A stretch of DNA of 64,000 bases from Verrucomicrobiales bacterium (GCA_015075445.1 JABTUJ010000022.1:1-64000); one strand, 5' to 3'; positions 6,140-15,132 are shown, counted from the stretch's first letter. Translations and numbers: made by a program. The notes: generated by a model from the sequence alone, not told the origin.

Positions 6140-9130
6140 TCAAGGCCAGACCCGGACACGGTACCAGCGCGGGTCAGCGCCGGGAGTCGGCGGCGGGACG
6201 GTGGTGACCGTCTCGTGGGCGTGAGCCGGGGAGGGGTCGAGATCGGGAGGCAGGGCCTGGAAAGGGCCGGCCAGGGTGGCGGCGGACTCAAGGCGGTAGC
6301 GTCGGCCGGGGATCGAGGCCCAACGGATTTCGAGGCGGCCGTTGGTGAGACGGCGAGCGTCGAGACGGAAGTTCGAGCGAGGATCGTTCGGGCGGGTGCC
6401 GGCGATGAATTCGGCGGCGTTGTCCAAGCCGTCGCCGTCAGGGTCGCCGTCGGGTCCATCGTTGCCGGCGGGTTGGAGGGGATCCAGGCCATGGGCGACT
6501 TCCCAGCCGTCCGGCAGGCCGTCGCGGTCGGTGTCGGGATGGTTGGGGTCGGTGCCGCGGGCGAGTTCGTCGGCGAGCAGGAGGCCGTCGCCGTCGGCGT
6601 CCAGATCGGGGCCGAGTTGGAGGGGGAACCCTTCGAGGACGACGGCACCCTGGCCTGCGCCTTCGAGTTGGAGGCCGAAGAAGCTGCGGTCGAGGGCGCG
6701 GCTGGGGTTTGCCGGGTCGGTCGAGAAGGCGGCGCCGCCGACCACGGCGCCGAGGCGGAAGGTTTCGCCGCCGGAGAGGCCGAGGGCCTGGAGCGGGAGG
6801 GCGATCTGGATGAAGTCGGCATTCTGTTCGCCGGGGACGGGTTCGATTTGCGGAGAGCGGTTGAATTGGCCGAGGCGAGCGCCGGGGAAGTCGCTGAAGG
6901 TGGCGTCGAGGGCGAACACGCCCTGGCCGATGTTGAGGTTCAGGTTGGTAATGATGGTCGGAGGACCGAGCGCGGTTGAGGCGATGTTGGTCCGGGGGAA
7001 GCTGCGGAACTGGGCGTCGGCGAACTCATCGCCGAGGACGCAGGCGAGGGCGGGTCGGAAGTTGCGGAAGCTGAGGTTTTCGAGGAAGTCGAGGCCATCG
7101 GCGCCCTGGTCGTCGGGGTCCACGAGGCCGTTGCCGAGGCCGGCGAGGGTGGTAACCCCGGGCAGGGAGGGGCTTTCGAGGAACAGGAAGACGTTGGCGT
7201 CACGGGGGATCATGACGCCTTCGAGGCCGAGGTAGAGGTGGGTGTGGTCGCGGTTGACCCAGAGGCGGCCGAGGCTCGAGAAATCGCCGGGGGCGGTGAG
7301 GAGGGGGTTGCCGGCGAAAGCGAACCGTTGGCCGGTGCGGTTGCCGTCGCCGTCGTCCGGGCCGTCCGGAGCGAAGTCCGGGGTGTGCCAGGTGGTGGTG
7401 GGGAGGAGGGGGGGCAGGGGGGGCGGTTCGCGTTGGAGGAAGCACTCGTCGAACACGTGGCCGTACTCGTCGATGGCCCGGAGGTGGAGGGTCGGGCCCT
7501 CGATGGACACGTGGGTGGCGTGCCAGCGGCGGTGGAATTGCGCGCTGAAGGGGTGGAGGGCGGTCTTGGGATAAAGGGTACCGCCGCCGCCGGCGGTGAC
7601 GAGGCAGAGGACGCCGTCGACGGGATGGAAGCGTTCGTAGGCGTGATCGTGGGCGGAGAAGACGACCTGGACACCGTGGCGGCGGGCGACGGGCAGGAGC
7701 ACTTCGGTGAGTTCCCGGGAGTCGGGGATCTGGTTGTAGTTGTAGTCGTCGTTGGCGTGGGGGCCGGAGCTGAAGAGGGGGAGGTGCAGGAAGAGGAGTT
7801 TCCAGGGCTTGGTGGTGGCCGCGAGGTCGGCTTCGAGCCAGCGGACCTGGGCGGAGTCCGCGAGCAGTTCGTGCCCGAGATAGTACATCGGGACATGGAG
7901 CCCGACGAAGTGGGCATCGCCATGGTCGAAGGCGTAGTAGTGACCCGGGCCGGTGCGTTCGCGGACGTGGTCGGCGGCGGCGACGGAGTTGGTCGGGGAA
8001 ACGAAGGCTTCGAAGAAGGCCGGGGAGGCGCCGTAGAACACGTCGTGGTTGCCCGCGACGACGAAGAAGGGGGTGTGGGTCATCTGGCGGCGGTACACGC
8101 TGAAGAAGCGGGCATCGGCGAGCGGGTCCTGAAAGTCGGGGTAGACCGTGTCACCCGGGACCAGCACGAGGTCGGGGGCATGAGTCCGTAAAACGTCTGC
8201 GACGTGGTATTGGGGGAGCCGACCGGAGCCCATGTCGGCGGTGATCATGAAGCTCAGCGGTCCGCTCGTCCTGAAGGTGCGGAATTGAAGCAGCGGGGAG
8301 ACGGCCTCGCGAGCGCCACCGGAGCTGCGGACGCGATAGAAATAGCGTGTGTCAGGCTGGAGGCCGGTCAGCGTGGCGACGTGTTGGCGGACCGGGGTGA
8401 CGTCGTGCAGCGACTGGCCCAGCGCAGGGGTTTCGCCGAATTCGACCGTCGTGTCGGTGGCTGTGGCGGTGCGCCAGACGATGGTCTGCGAAGTGGGGGT
8501 GGTGCGCTGGACAAAAGGGCCGCGGGTGAAGTTGGCCAGGAGTTCCGGGACGATGCCGGAGCTGTAGAGGCCGGGGGAAGGGTGCCATTGGAGGGCGAGG
8601 AAGTTCTCGCCGGCGGTGAGCAAGGGAAGCGCGGCGGAGACATCGAGTTCCTCGGCGAGCCCTTTGGTGCGGGGAAGGGGCACGGCGTCGAGCGGCACCG
8701 GCACGTCCGCGGGGACTTCGAACTGGCGGCGCGCGATCTCGGTGCCGTTGAGGTACGCGACGAACCCGCCGCTCCAGTCCACGCGCAGGACGAGCCAGGC
8801 GATCGCCGTCGGGTCGGCCACGGTGAAACGGTGCCGGAAGCCCACGGCTCCCGTCAGCGGCACGGCGCTGAGCGTTGTGGCCTCGGCTCCGCTGGGGTCT
8901 CCGGCGAACCCGGACGGACCCTCGAACCAATGGGTGTCGTTGTACCCGCGGGTGGGCCAGTCGACGGGGAGGGAACCGGCGGCGGTCACGGCGGGGGACC
9001 AGCGCCAGCGAGCGGCGACACGCACCAGGCCGACATCGTCTACGGCGGCCGGTTCGGCGGCGGCCGGCGCGGTGGATGCCGCTGCACTGGCGAGGGTGAG
9101 CCCGAGGAGAGCTGGGAGCCAGCGTGACAT
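6140..9130 (-). CDS. Secreted calcineurin-like metallophosphoesterase with calcium-binding tail
   Basis: The 996-residue protein begins with a signal peptide ending near ASAAASTAPAAA. An N-terminal jelly-roll-like region (about 35-190) is followed by a fibronectin-type segment like that of purple acid phosphatases (about 205-290). The metallophosphoesterase domain comes next, with ADMGSG, PGDTVYPD, AGNHD, LFLHLP and SAHDHAYE, which supply the dinuclear metal ligands. The C-terminal third has an extended beta region, then thrombospondin type 3-like repeats (DLDADGDG, DTDRDGLPDGWE, DPDGDGLD) and a final beta-rich domain. A secreted phosphatase or phosphodiesterase is likely; the substrate is unknown. 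ATG 9130 is preferred over the TTG two codons upstream. Confidence 0.85.
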   Translation of the reverse strand: MSRWLPALLGLTLASAAASTAPAAAEPAAVDDVGLVRVAARWRWSPAVTAAGSLPVDWPTRGYNDTHWFEGPSGFAGDPSGAEATTLSAVPLTGAVGFRHRFTVADPTAIAWLVLRVDWSGGFVAYLNGTEIARRQFEVPADVPVPLDAVPLPRTKGLAEELDVSAALPLLTAGENFLALQWHPSPGLYSSGIVPELLANFTRGPFVQRTTPTSQTIVWRTATATDTTVEFGETPALGQSLHDVTPVRQHVATLTGLQPDTRYFYRVRSSGGAREAVSPLLQFRTFRTSGPLSFMITADMGSGRLPQYHVADVLRTHAPDLVLVPGDTVYPDFQDPLADARFFSVYRRQMTHTPFFVVAGNHDVFYGASPAFFEAFVSPTNSVAAADHVRERTGPGHYYAFDHGDAHFVGLHVPMYYLGHELLADSAQVRWLEADLAATTKPWKLLFLHLPLFSSGPHANDDYNYNQIPDSRELTEVLLPVARRHGVQVVFSAHDHAYERFHPVDGVLCLVTAGGGGTLYPKTALHPFSAQFHRRWHATHVSIEGPTLHLRAIDEYGHVFDECFLQREPPPLPPLLPTTTWHTPDFAPDGPDDGDGNRTGQRFAFAGNPLLTAPGDFSSLGRLWVNRDHTHLYLGLEGVMIPRDANVFLFLESPSLPGVTTLAGLGNGLVDPDDQGADGLDFLENLSFRNFRPALACVLGDEFADAQFRSFPRTNIASTALGPPTIITNLNLNIGQGVFALDATFSDFPGARLGQFNRSPQIEPVPGEQNADFIQIALPLQALGLSGGETFRLGAVVGGAAFSTDPANPSRALDRSFFGLQLEGAGQGAVVLEGFPLQLGPDLDADGDGLLLADELARGTDPNHPDTDRDGLPDGWEVAHGLDPLQPAGNDGPDGDPDGDGLDNAAEFIAGTRPNDPRSNFRLDARRLTNGRLEIRWASIPGRRYRLESAATLAGPFQALPPDLDPSPAHAHETVTTVPPPTPGADPRWYRVRVWP

Positions 9131-9136
9131 GCCCAA

Positions 9137-9166
9137 ACCCTACAGGCCCGGCCGGCAACAGGTCAA
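9137..9166 (-). promoter_or_regulatory. Candidate promoter of the metallophosphoesterase gene
   Basis: TTGACC (9166-9161) and TAGGGT (9142-9137) are 18 bp apart on the minus strand. Only six bases separate the -10 element from the ATG at 9130, so the transcript would be leaderless or nearly so. No Shine-Dalgarno sequence fits in the gap. Confidence 0.45.
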
Positions 9167-9207
9167 AGACGACCGTGGTAGCGCGGCGCGAAGCGGTGCT
9201 TCCCCTC

Positions 9208-9374
9208 ACGCAAAGCGGCGGTAAACCGCGCGCACTCCAGACGCTTCGCGATCCCCGCACGGTCCGGCCCGCGCAACGCGTTTGGAGTGCGGCGTCTTCC
9301 AGCGCCGCTTTTCGTGTCCCGCTTTACGCAAAGCGGCGGTAAACCGCGCGCACTCCAGACGCTTCGCGATCCCC
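9208..9374. repeat. Dispersed repeat with a perfect 49-nt direct duplication
   Basis: Bases 9208-9256 and 9326-9374 are identical over 49 nt. Between them lies a partly inverted version that contains GTTTGGAGTGCGGCG against GCACTCC in the direct copies. A further partial copy (GCACTCCAGACGCT) sits at 1-14. There is no open frame of interest in 9167-9401. The structure resembles a non-autonomous mobile or hairpin-forming element between convergent ends of two minus-strand genes. Confidence 0.75.
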
Positions 9375-9401
9375 ACTGCCCGGCCCACGGAACCGGGGGC
9401 T

Positions 9402-11315
9402 TCAGGGGGACGGCGCGAGGGCGAGTTCGAGCACCATCACCGCCAGGCCCATGAGGGCGCCCCCGGCAATGAGGCCGCCACAGACGGTTTCGTGGCTGGA
9501 AGTGACCGCGGTTTCGCCCGTGCCCGCCCGGCGCCGGGCCCGGCGTCCGGCAAGCCACACGATGAGGGAGCCCAGGAACATGCTGAAGCAGGTGTGGAAC
9601 GGGATGACAGCGGCGAGGCCAACCGCGACTCCGGAGAGCCAGAACCGGCCGCGGGTGAGCAGGCGGGCGCTCTCGAGGGCGAAGCCCAGCAGCGCCCCGA
9701 TCAGGGCCGCCCAACGCGTGGAGGGGTTGAGGTTGGCCAGGCCCTGGGTGAGGAGTTCGGCGAAGGCGTGCCAGATCCGGGCGGCCGGCAGCGGGTGTTG
9801 CTCGAACATGGCCGTGGGCCCGGCATGGAGCAGGACCAGGTAGAAGACCGGCACCGCCACGAACGCGCCGGCGAAGATGCCGAGGACGTGCCCGATGGCC
9901 TGCTGCCGGGGTTTCGCGCCGAGCATGTAGCCGGGCTTGATGTCGCTCAGCAGATTCGAGGCGTTGGCGGCGACTTCGGCCGTGATGCCGGCGGTCATCA
10001 GGTTGGTCTTGATGTTGCCGGGGTCGAGCACCCCGTAGCCGAGTTGGGTGAGCTTGCCCATGGCACCGGTGGGGATGATCGAGGTGAGGGCGGTGGCGTT
10101 GACGGCGATGAGGGCGAAGGCGAAGACGAGCGGGATGGCGACGATCCCGAGCCAGATCTTCACGCCGAAGAACAGGTGGGCCAGCAGCACGACGACGCCT
10201 CCGACGAGCGGGATACCGAGGACGAACACGCGCATGGGCAGTTCGATGGGCCGCAGCGGGTCGTCGGTCGGTGCGGCCGAACGGGGACGGAACCAGCCGC
10301 GGAACGCGCTCGTGATGACCCCTGGCCGGGCGAAGAAAGCGGTGAGAGACGATGCGGTCATGAGGGCCACACCGCCCCACAGGGCCCAGCGGGCGATGAC
10401 GCCGAACCCGTACCGGAGGGTGCCGTCGGGGCCGGCCTGACCGACGATTTCGCCGGCGTGAATGGCCCAAGGGACGACGAGGAGATAATTGACGACCGCC
10501 CCGACGAGGAGCGAGACACCGATGCGGATGCCCATGAGGCCGCCGGTGGCCATGAGCACGAAGTCGGAGTCCCAGCGGACGGTGAGCTCGCGCAGGTCGA
10601 TGCCCTGGATGCGGAGCGTGGTGCGGCGGTAGATCCAGGCGTCGAGGTACTCGGGGATGGCGAGGAAACCGAGCTTGAGCTTGGCGAGCAGGACGGGGCT
10701 TTGGGCGAGCTTGAGGACCGCGGCGGAGGCAGCGGCGACGAGGAGCAGGCGGGCCTGGGCCAGGCCGGCGCCGGGATCGCGGTTGTGGAGGGCGTCCATG
10801 ACGACGCCGGCGGCGCGTCCCTCGGGGAAGGGGAGCTGTTCGTCGTTGATGAAGCGGCGTTTGAGGGGGAAGGCGACGAGCACGCCCAGGAGGGCGATGG
10901 CGATCATCCAGAGCATCGTGTGGAGGATCGGGATGGGGACCTGGGTGACGAGCATGTAGGCGGCGAGGCTCGAGAGGAGCGGCTGGGTCATGTAGCCGGC
11001 AGCCGTCGCGGTGGACTGCATGGCGACGTTCTCGAGGAGGGTGAACTCGCGGCCGAGGCCGAGGCGGGCGAGGCCTTTGTAGAAGGCGAAGGCGAGGATG
11101 ACGGACGTGATGCCGACGCCGACGGCCCAGGGGACTTTGGTGCCGAGGTAGAGGTTGGTGAGGGAGAGCACCCCGCCGAGCGCCATGCCGGTGAGGGCGG
11201 AGCGGAAGGTGAGTTGGGGTTCGTTCCCCCGCCAGACGTGGGCGAGCCACCAGCGGTCCTTTTGCGCCAGGGTCCAGGTGCGGATCTGGTCGGGATCAAG
11301 CTGCCGGAGGGCCAT
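9402..11315 (-). CDS. OPT-family oligopeptide/metal-chelate transporter
   Basis: The 637-residue protein is almost entirely hydrophobic, with about 14-16 membrane segments. It shows the OPT pattern, including the early stretch NLYLGTKVPWAVGVGITS and the later repeats of Gly-rich helices with STATAAGYMTQPL. OPT proteins take up small peptides or metal complexes by proton symport. Bacterial members are often annotated only as oligopeptide transporters, so the substrate is open. It is a single gene: the polyprenyl synthase diverges from it and the repeat region follows it. The ATG at 11315 gives the usual short cytoplasmic N-terminus. Confidence 0.88.
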   Translation of the reverse strand: MALRQLDPDQIRTWTLAQKDRWWLAHVWRGNEPQLTFRSALTGMALGGVLSLTNLYLGTKVPWAVGVGITSVILAFAFYKGLARLGLGREFTLLENVAMQSTATAAGYMTQPLLSSLAAYMLVTQVPIPILHTMLWMIAIALLGVLVAFPLKRRFINDEQLPFPEGRAAGVVMDALHNRDPGAGLAQARLLLVAAASAAVLKLAQSPVLLAKLKLGFLAIPEYLDAWIYRRTTLRIQGIDLRELTVRWDSDFVLMATGGLMGIRIGVSLLVGAVVNYLLVVPWAIHAGEIVGQAGPDGTLRYGFGVIARWALWGGVALMTASSLTAFFARPGVITSAFRGWFRPRSAAPTDDPLRPIELPMRVFVLGIPLVGGVVVLLAHLFFGVKIWLGIVAIPLVFAFALIAVNATALTSIIPTGAMGKLTQLGYGVLDPGNIKTNLMTAGITAEVAANASNLLSDIKPGYMLGAKPRQQAIGHVLGIFAGAFVAVPVFYLVLLHAGPTAMFEQHPLPAARIWHAFAELLTQGLANLNPSTRWAALIGALLGFALESARLLTRGRFWLSGVAVGLAAVIPFHTCFSMFLGSLIVWLAGRRARRRAGTGETAVTSSHETVCGGLIAGGALMGLAVMVLELALAPSP

Positions 11316-11406
11316 TTTGGGTGCTCACGGTTGCGATGAGGAATGTGCGGGTTGGCGGGGGCGGGGCTCAAGCGCAAAGACGTCCACGCTGCAGCGGCAT
11401 AACGGT

Positions 11407-11435
11407 TTGACTTGGTTTTTGGGGAAACCTAGATT
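11407..11435 (+). promoter_or_regulatory. Candidate promoter of the polyprenyl synthase-sigma operon
   Basis: TTGACT (11407-11412) and TAGATT (11430-11435) are spaced by 17 bp. The ATG at 11443 is only seven bases after the -10 box, which again suggests a leaderless message. This is the best match to a sigma-70 promoter in the intergenic region shared with the divergent OPT gene. Confidence 0.55.
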
Positions 11436-11442
11436 CGTCGCA

Positions 11443-12501
11443 ATGCTGGCGACTCACTCAACTGCGGCCGCCGACCCCAACTCTGCCGTATCGATTCCGG
11501 AGCTTCCGCTTTCCTGGCGGGACATTGTGGCTCCGGTGCAACCCTTTCTGTGGGCCGTGGCGGAGCGGTTGTCGGCGCAGGTGGATGCGTTCGAGCCGGA
11601 GATAGTGCCGCATGCCCGGTATGCGGTGAGCAGTCAGGGGAAGCAACTGCGGCCGGCGCTGGTGGGGTTGAGCGGCGAGGCGGTGGGGGTTTTGAACGAC
11701 GACCACGTCACGGTGGCGACCATCATCGAGATGGTGCACCTGGCGACGCTGGTGCACGACGATGTGGCTGATGCGGCCGAGATGCGCCGGCGCCGTCCGA
11801 CGCTGGCGGTGCAATGCGGCACGGCGACGTCGGTGCTGCTGGGGGACTGCCTGTTTGCCCACGCGTTGACGCTGGCGGCCAGCTTTCCCACGCCGGACAT
11901 CTGCCGGGCGGTGGCGCTGGCGACGCGGACCGTCTGCACGGGGGAGATCATCCAGACCGAGCGCCCGGCGGACTTTGACCTCAGTCGGGAGCATTACTTC
12001 CGGGTGCTGCAGATGAAGACCGCCGAGCTGTTCGCGCTGTCGTGCGAGCTCGGCGCGCGGCTGAGCGGGGCGGGGCGGGAGGAGCAAGAGGCTTTGCGGG
12101 CCTATGGGGTGGCGCTGGGAACGGCTTACCAGGTGCACGATGACTGTGTGGATTTGTTCGGTGACGAACTGCGGGCCGGGAAATCTCTGGGGACGGATCT
12201 GGTGGCGGGGAAGCTGACGTTGCCCCTGCTGGTGGGACTCGAGCGGGCCAGCGGTGCCGAGCGTCGGGGTCTGGAGGCCCTGCTGCGGGAATGGCGACCG
12301 GACCAACTCGAGGAGCTGCGCGGCTGGCTGCACCGGACGGGGGCCCTGACGGAGTCGGCGCGGGTGATCGGGGAATTCTGCCAGACGGCGCAGGCCGCCC
12401 TGGACGACCTGCCGCCGTCGGCGGGTCGGCGGGCCCTGGCGTGGGCAGCGGATTATCTGGCGAGGCAGACCGAGGCACTGGCGGCCAGCGCCGGAGGGTG
12501 A
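11443..12501 (+). CDS. Trans-polyprenyl diphosphate synthase (IspB-like)
   Basis: This 352-residue enzyme builds the long isoprenoid chain for quinones or carrier lipids by condensing isopentenyl diphosphate with allylic primers. The first Asp-rich motif is in LVHDDVADAAEMRRRRPT (DDxxD) and the second in YQVHDDCVDLFGDE, with GKQLRPAL near the N-terminus and the Lys-Thr of LQMKTAELF. Chain length cannot be read safely. The frame is open upstream, but ATG 11443 fits the promoter and gives a normal N-terminus. It is followed after nine bases by the ECF sigma gene. Confidence 0.88.
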   Translation: MLATHSTAAADPNSAVSIPELPLSWRDIVAPVQPFLWAVAERLSAQVDAFEPEIVPHARYAVSSQGKQLRPALVGLSGEAVGVLNDDHVTVATIIEMVHLATLVHDDVADAAEMRRRRPTLAVQCGTATSVLLGDCLFAHALTLAASFPTPDICRAVALATRTVCTGEIIQTERPADFDLSREHYFRVLQMKTAELFALSCELGARLSGAGREEQEALRAYGVALGTAYQVHDDCVDLFGDELRAGKSLGTDLVAGKLTLPLLVGLERASGAERRGLEALLREWRPDQLEELRGWLHRTGALTESARVIGEFCQTAQAALDDLPPSAGRRALAWAADYLARQTEALAASAGG

Positions 12502-12508
12502 TCCTCCG
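12492..12508 (+). promoter_or_regulatory. Small hairpin overlapping the synthase stop and the sigma gene ribosome-binding site
   Basis: CGGAGG and CCTCCG form a six-base-pair stem around a five-base loop that contains the start of the synthase stop codon. The GGAGG on the left arm is the only Shine-Dalgarno-like sequence before the sigma ATG at 12511. Ribosomes finishing the synthase would open the stem, so translational coupling is plausible. Confidence 0.35.
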
Positions 12509-12510
12509 CT

Positions 12511-13107
12511 ATGGCGGCCTCCGACAGCGGAACCGATCCCAGCGAGGAACGCGCCCTGGTGGCCCGGGCGCAGGCGGGCGATCTGGAAGCGTACGACACG
12601 CTCGTGCGTCGTCACCAGGAGCGGCTCTACGGCACCCTCTACCACATGACCGCGAACCATGAGGACGCGGCGGATCTCACGCAGGAGACGTTTGTGAAGG
12701 CGTTCCGGGCCCTGCGCACGTTCAAGGGCGATTCCGGGTTCTTCACGTGGCTCTACCGGATCGCCGTCAACAAGACGATCAACCACCTCAAACAGCGCCG
12801 GCACCGGGGGCAGGTGAGCCTGAACGACCTGGACTTCAACGCGGAGAACGACCCGGATCTGTTGGCGTTGATCTCCGACCGCACCCCGCGCCGGGAGGTC
12901 AGCCTGCGCGAACTGCAGGAGAGATTGAACATGGCCCTGCAGCGGTTGTCTGAAGAGCACAGAATGGTAGTCACACTGCACGACATCCAAGGCCTCCGGC
13001 ACGAGGAGATCGCCGCGATGATGAAATGCAATGTGGGCACCGTGAGGTCGCGTCTGTTTTACGCCCGCCAGCAGTTGCAGGCGTATCTGAGCGACTGGCT
13101 GAAGTGA
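12511..13107 (+). CDS. ECF-type RNA polymerase sigma factor
   Basis: The 198-residue protein has sigma region 2 (about 25-95, with ADLTQETFVKAFRAL and FFTWLYRIAVNKTINHLKQR) and region 4 (about 135-190, with HEEIAAMMKCNVGTVRSRLF as the helix-turn-helix). This is the RpoE/SigW-like ECF architecture. It acts as an alternative sigma factor, usually for envelope stress or extracytoplasmic signals. It overlaps neither neighbour, but sits nine bases after the polyprenyl synthase and one base before the next gene, so all three are probably co-transcribed. A GroES-like or zinc-type partner is not present; the adjacent small protein is the likely regulator. Confidence 0.92.
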   Translation: MAASDSGTDPSEERALVARAQAGDLEAYDTLVRRHQERLYGTLYHMTANHEDAADLTQETFVKAFRALRTFKGDSGFFTWLYRIAVNKTINHLKQRRHRGQVSLNDLDFNAENDPDLLALISDRTPRREVSLRELQERLNMALQRLSEEHRMVVTLHDIQGLRHEEIAAMMKCNVGTVRSRLFYARQQLQAYLSDWLK

Positions 13108-13108
13108 T

Positions 13109-13681
13109 ATGGGACCGGAGCAGGACAATTTCGAGGCGTTGCGGCGGATGCTCGCGCTCAAGCGGCACGAGGTTCCGCCGCCGGGTTTTTTTGACGACCT
13201 TCCGGAGCGGGTGCGCGCCGGGATTCGGGCCGACGTGACGGAGCGGGCGCGGCCGTGGTGGCAGCGGCTGGCGGCGCGGCCCGGTTGGCGTCCGGCGCTG
13301 GCGGGTGCGTGTGCCTTGGGAGGTGTGGTGGGCGTGGCGTGGAAGGCAGGGCTGGACCCGGGCGCTCGCCCGGGTCTTCCGGCGAGGTTTGCCGAGGTGA
13401 CCGCGATGGCTCCCGGAACCCCGGCGGCAACCGCCCCATCGAACGTGGGGTTTGTACGCCGGCTGGGAGATGAGACTCGAGAAGTCGCAGGCAGCGTGAA
13501 TCCCCATCTCAGCTCAGCGCCGCCGCCGTGGCTGTTCCGGCCGGCCCTGCGTTCCCCGGCCCGGGCGACGCACGAGGTGCCGTATTCAGCCCCACCCGGG
13601 TTTCGCTGGGGACCGGGGGTGGTCGAGAGATTCCACTACCTGCCGCTTGAGTTCGAGACGAACGCGCCGTCGATGCCGTAG
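13109..13681 (+). CDS. Probable sigma-factor companion or anti-sigma membrane protein
   Basis: The 190-residue product starts one base after the sigma gene stop. Its N-terminal 45 residues (LALKRHEVPPPGFFDDLPERV) look like a cytoplasmic helical segment, and residues about 68-90 (PALAGACALGGVVGVAWKAG) could be one membrane helix. The rest is Pro/Ala-rich and probably outside the membrane. This layout, one helix between a small cytoplasmic domain and an extracytoplasmic tail, fits an anti-sigma factor, but no zinc-binding His-Cys-Cys motif is present. Function is inferred from position; the protein family is not recognised. Confidence 0.6.
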   Translation: MGPEQDNFEALRRMLALKRHEVPPPGFFDDLPERVRAGIRADVTERARPWWQRLAARPGWRPALAGACALGGVVGVAWKAGLDPGARPGLPARFAEVTAMAPGTPAATAPSNVGFVRRLGDETREVAGSVNPHLSSAPPPWLFRPALRSPARATHEVPYSAPPGFRWGPGVVERFHYLPLEFETNAPSMP

Positions 13682-13686
13682 CCGTT

Positions 13687-13725
13687 TTTTCGCGCCGGCG
13701 TCGTGGGCGACGCAGGCGCGAAGAA
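13687..13725. terminator. Hairpin between convergent genes
   Basis: Arms 13689-13703 and 13708-13722 pair over 15 positions with one mismatch and a four-base loop. It lies between the convergent ends of the sigma companion and the CvpA gene. The T-run precedes the stem on the plus strand, so neither strand has a standard U-tract after it; a bidirectional transcription stop is plausible but not textbook. Confidence 0.35.
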
Positions 13726-13728
13726 GCA

Positions 13729-15132
13729 TCAGTACGTGCGCATGAACACCATGGTCATGCCGTCCGTGGTGAGATGAAGGTCCTCGCCGTCGATGATGGC
13801 GGAGCCTTCCTTGGACTGTCCGCGTTCGCTGGTGAAGCGGATTTTGTAGCGGGAGCTTGAGCCTTCGCGTTCCCAAGTGCCCTGGCCGGCCACATCGAGC
13901 TTGGGCACACCGGGGAGGTCCGCGGCCGGGGTCGGAGTGGGAGCGGCACCTTCCCCGCCGGGGGCGCCGGGTCCGCGGCGGGTCAAGCCATAGCGCTCCA
14001 TCATGCGGGCGTCCATGCCCATGGGGCCGGGGCCGCCTTGCTGGGCCTGTTGGGCCTGGGCGGCGGCCTCGGCGGCCTGGCGCAACTGGCTGATGATCTG
14101 CTGGGCCTGGGGGCTGGTTTCCAGCCGGAGGATCAGGCTGTTGTCGGGGGCGGCCATGACCTTGAGGAGCGGGATCCAGACCATGAGCAACTGCTTGAGC
14201 TCGGCCATGGGCTTGGCGGGCATGTCGGGGTGCCTCTTGCGCGCGAGGGTGAAAGTGGCGTGGGGGTCGAGCTGCCACCAGCCCAGGATCTTCTGCTCGT
14301 CGTACTTCGCGGACTTGCCCGTCTTGAGGTACTGATAGAGGTCCGGCAGGGAGAGTTGCTGCAGCTCGCCCATGATTTCGGGGTTGTTGAGGAGGCCGAC
14401 GATGAGCGGGTGGCGGATGACCTCGACGATGGGGCCGCGGGTTTGGAGGAGGTTCAGGAGGGTGGTGTCCTTGGCGATCTCCTGGAACTCACTTCGTTCG
14501 CCCAGCTTGAGGAAGGCGGGGTAATTTGCCATGCGCTGCTGGAGGGGGGCGTAGTTCTGGTAGACGAGACCCAGGACATCAGCGGCCTGGTAGTAGGTGT
14601 TGGGCATGGGGTCCATGGCCGCCAGGGTCTTGTCGAGCCCCACGTTGCGGATGTCCTGGCGGGCGGTGCTGAGGAAGCGCTGGAGGGCCGGGCTGTCGTC
14701 ACTGGTGACCTGGACGGCTGGGTAACCGAAGATGTAGACGACGAGGGCGACGAGAATTGAGTAGATGGCGCCGCCGACGAGTCCGACGCACAGGCCCAAT
14801 CGCTGGTTGAGCCGTTCCCAGCGCAGGCGCGTGAAGTCGTCCGTCGCGTACTTGAAGTGGAGGGCGACCTTCTGGTGGACGAGGAAGGACACGCCGATGA
14901 AGATGAGGGCAATGAGGAGGAACACCACCACCGGCGGCACGACGACGGCCCAGACCGGGTGCACCAGTCCCACCTTGGGCACCAGCGGCTTGAGCAGCGG
15001 GGCGAGCGGCAGGGCGAGGTAGGTGGCGATGATCAATCCCACCAGCGCCACGAGCGAGCGGATGGCGCCTTTGTAGTACCCGGTCAAACCCAGAATGGCA
15101 AAAATCGCCAGGACAATGAGCCAGAGCAACAT
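13729..15132 (-). CDS. CvpA-family membrane protein with long C-terminal extension
   Basis: The first 160 residues hold four membrane segments typical of CvpA (LLWLIVLAIFAILGLTGYYKG at the N-terminus, then IIATYLALPLAPLL and two more). The remaining 300 residues are soluble, with a Gln/Ala-rich coiled stretch near AEAAAQAQQAQQGG, a Gly/Pro-rich linker and a small beta-rich end (RYKIRFTSERG). CvpA-type proteins are about 160-190 residues in E. coli and are linked to envelope processes and colicin V production; the 467-residue length is unusual. ATG 15132 was chosen because it starts directly at the first membrane helix and a TACGTT box lies six bases upstream. Confidence 0.75.
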   Translation of the reverse strand: MLLWLIVLAIFAILGLTGYYKGAIRSLVALVGLIIATYLALPLAPLLKPLVPKVGLVHPVWAVVVPPVVVFLLIALIFIGVSFLVHQKVALHFKYATDDFTRLRWERLNQRLGLCVGLVGGAIYSILVALVVYIFGYPAVQVTSDDSPALQRFLSTARQDIRNVGLDKTLAAMDPMPNTYYQAADVLGLVYQNYAPLQQRMANYPAFLKLGERSEFQEIAKDTTLLNLLQTRGPIVEVIRHPLIVGLLNNPEIMGELQQLSLPDLYQYLKTGKSAKYDEQKILGWWQLDPHATFTLARKRHPDMPAKPMAELKQLLMVWIPLLKVMAAPDNSLILRLETSPQAQQIISQLRQAAEAAAQAQQAQQGGPGPMGMDARMMERYGLTRRGPGAPGGEGAAPTPTPAADLPGVPKLDVAGQGTWEREGSSSRYKIRFTSERGQSKEGSAIIDGEDLHLTTDGMTMVFMRTY

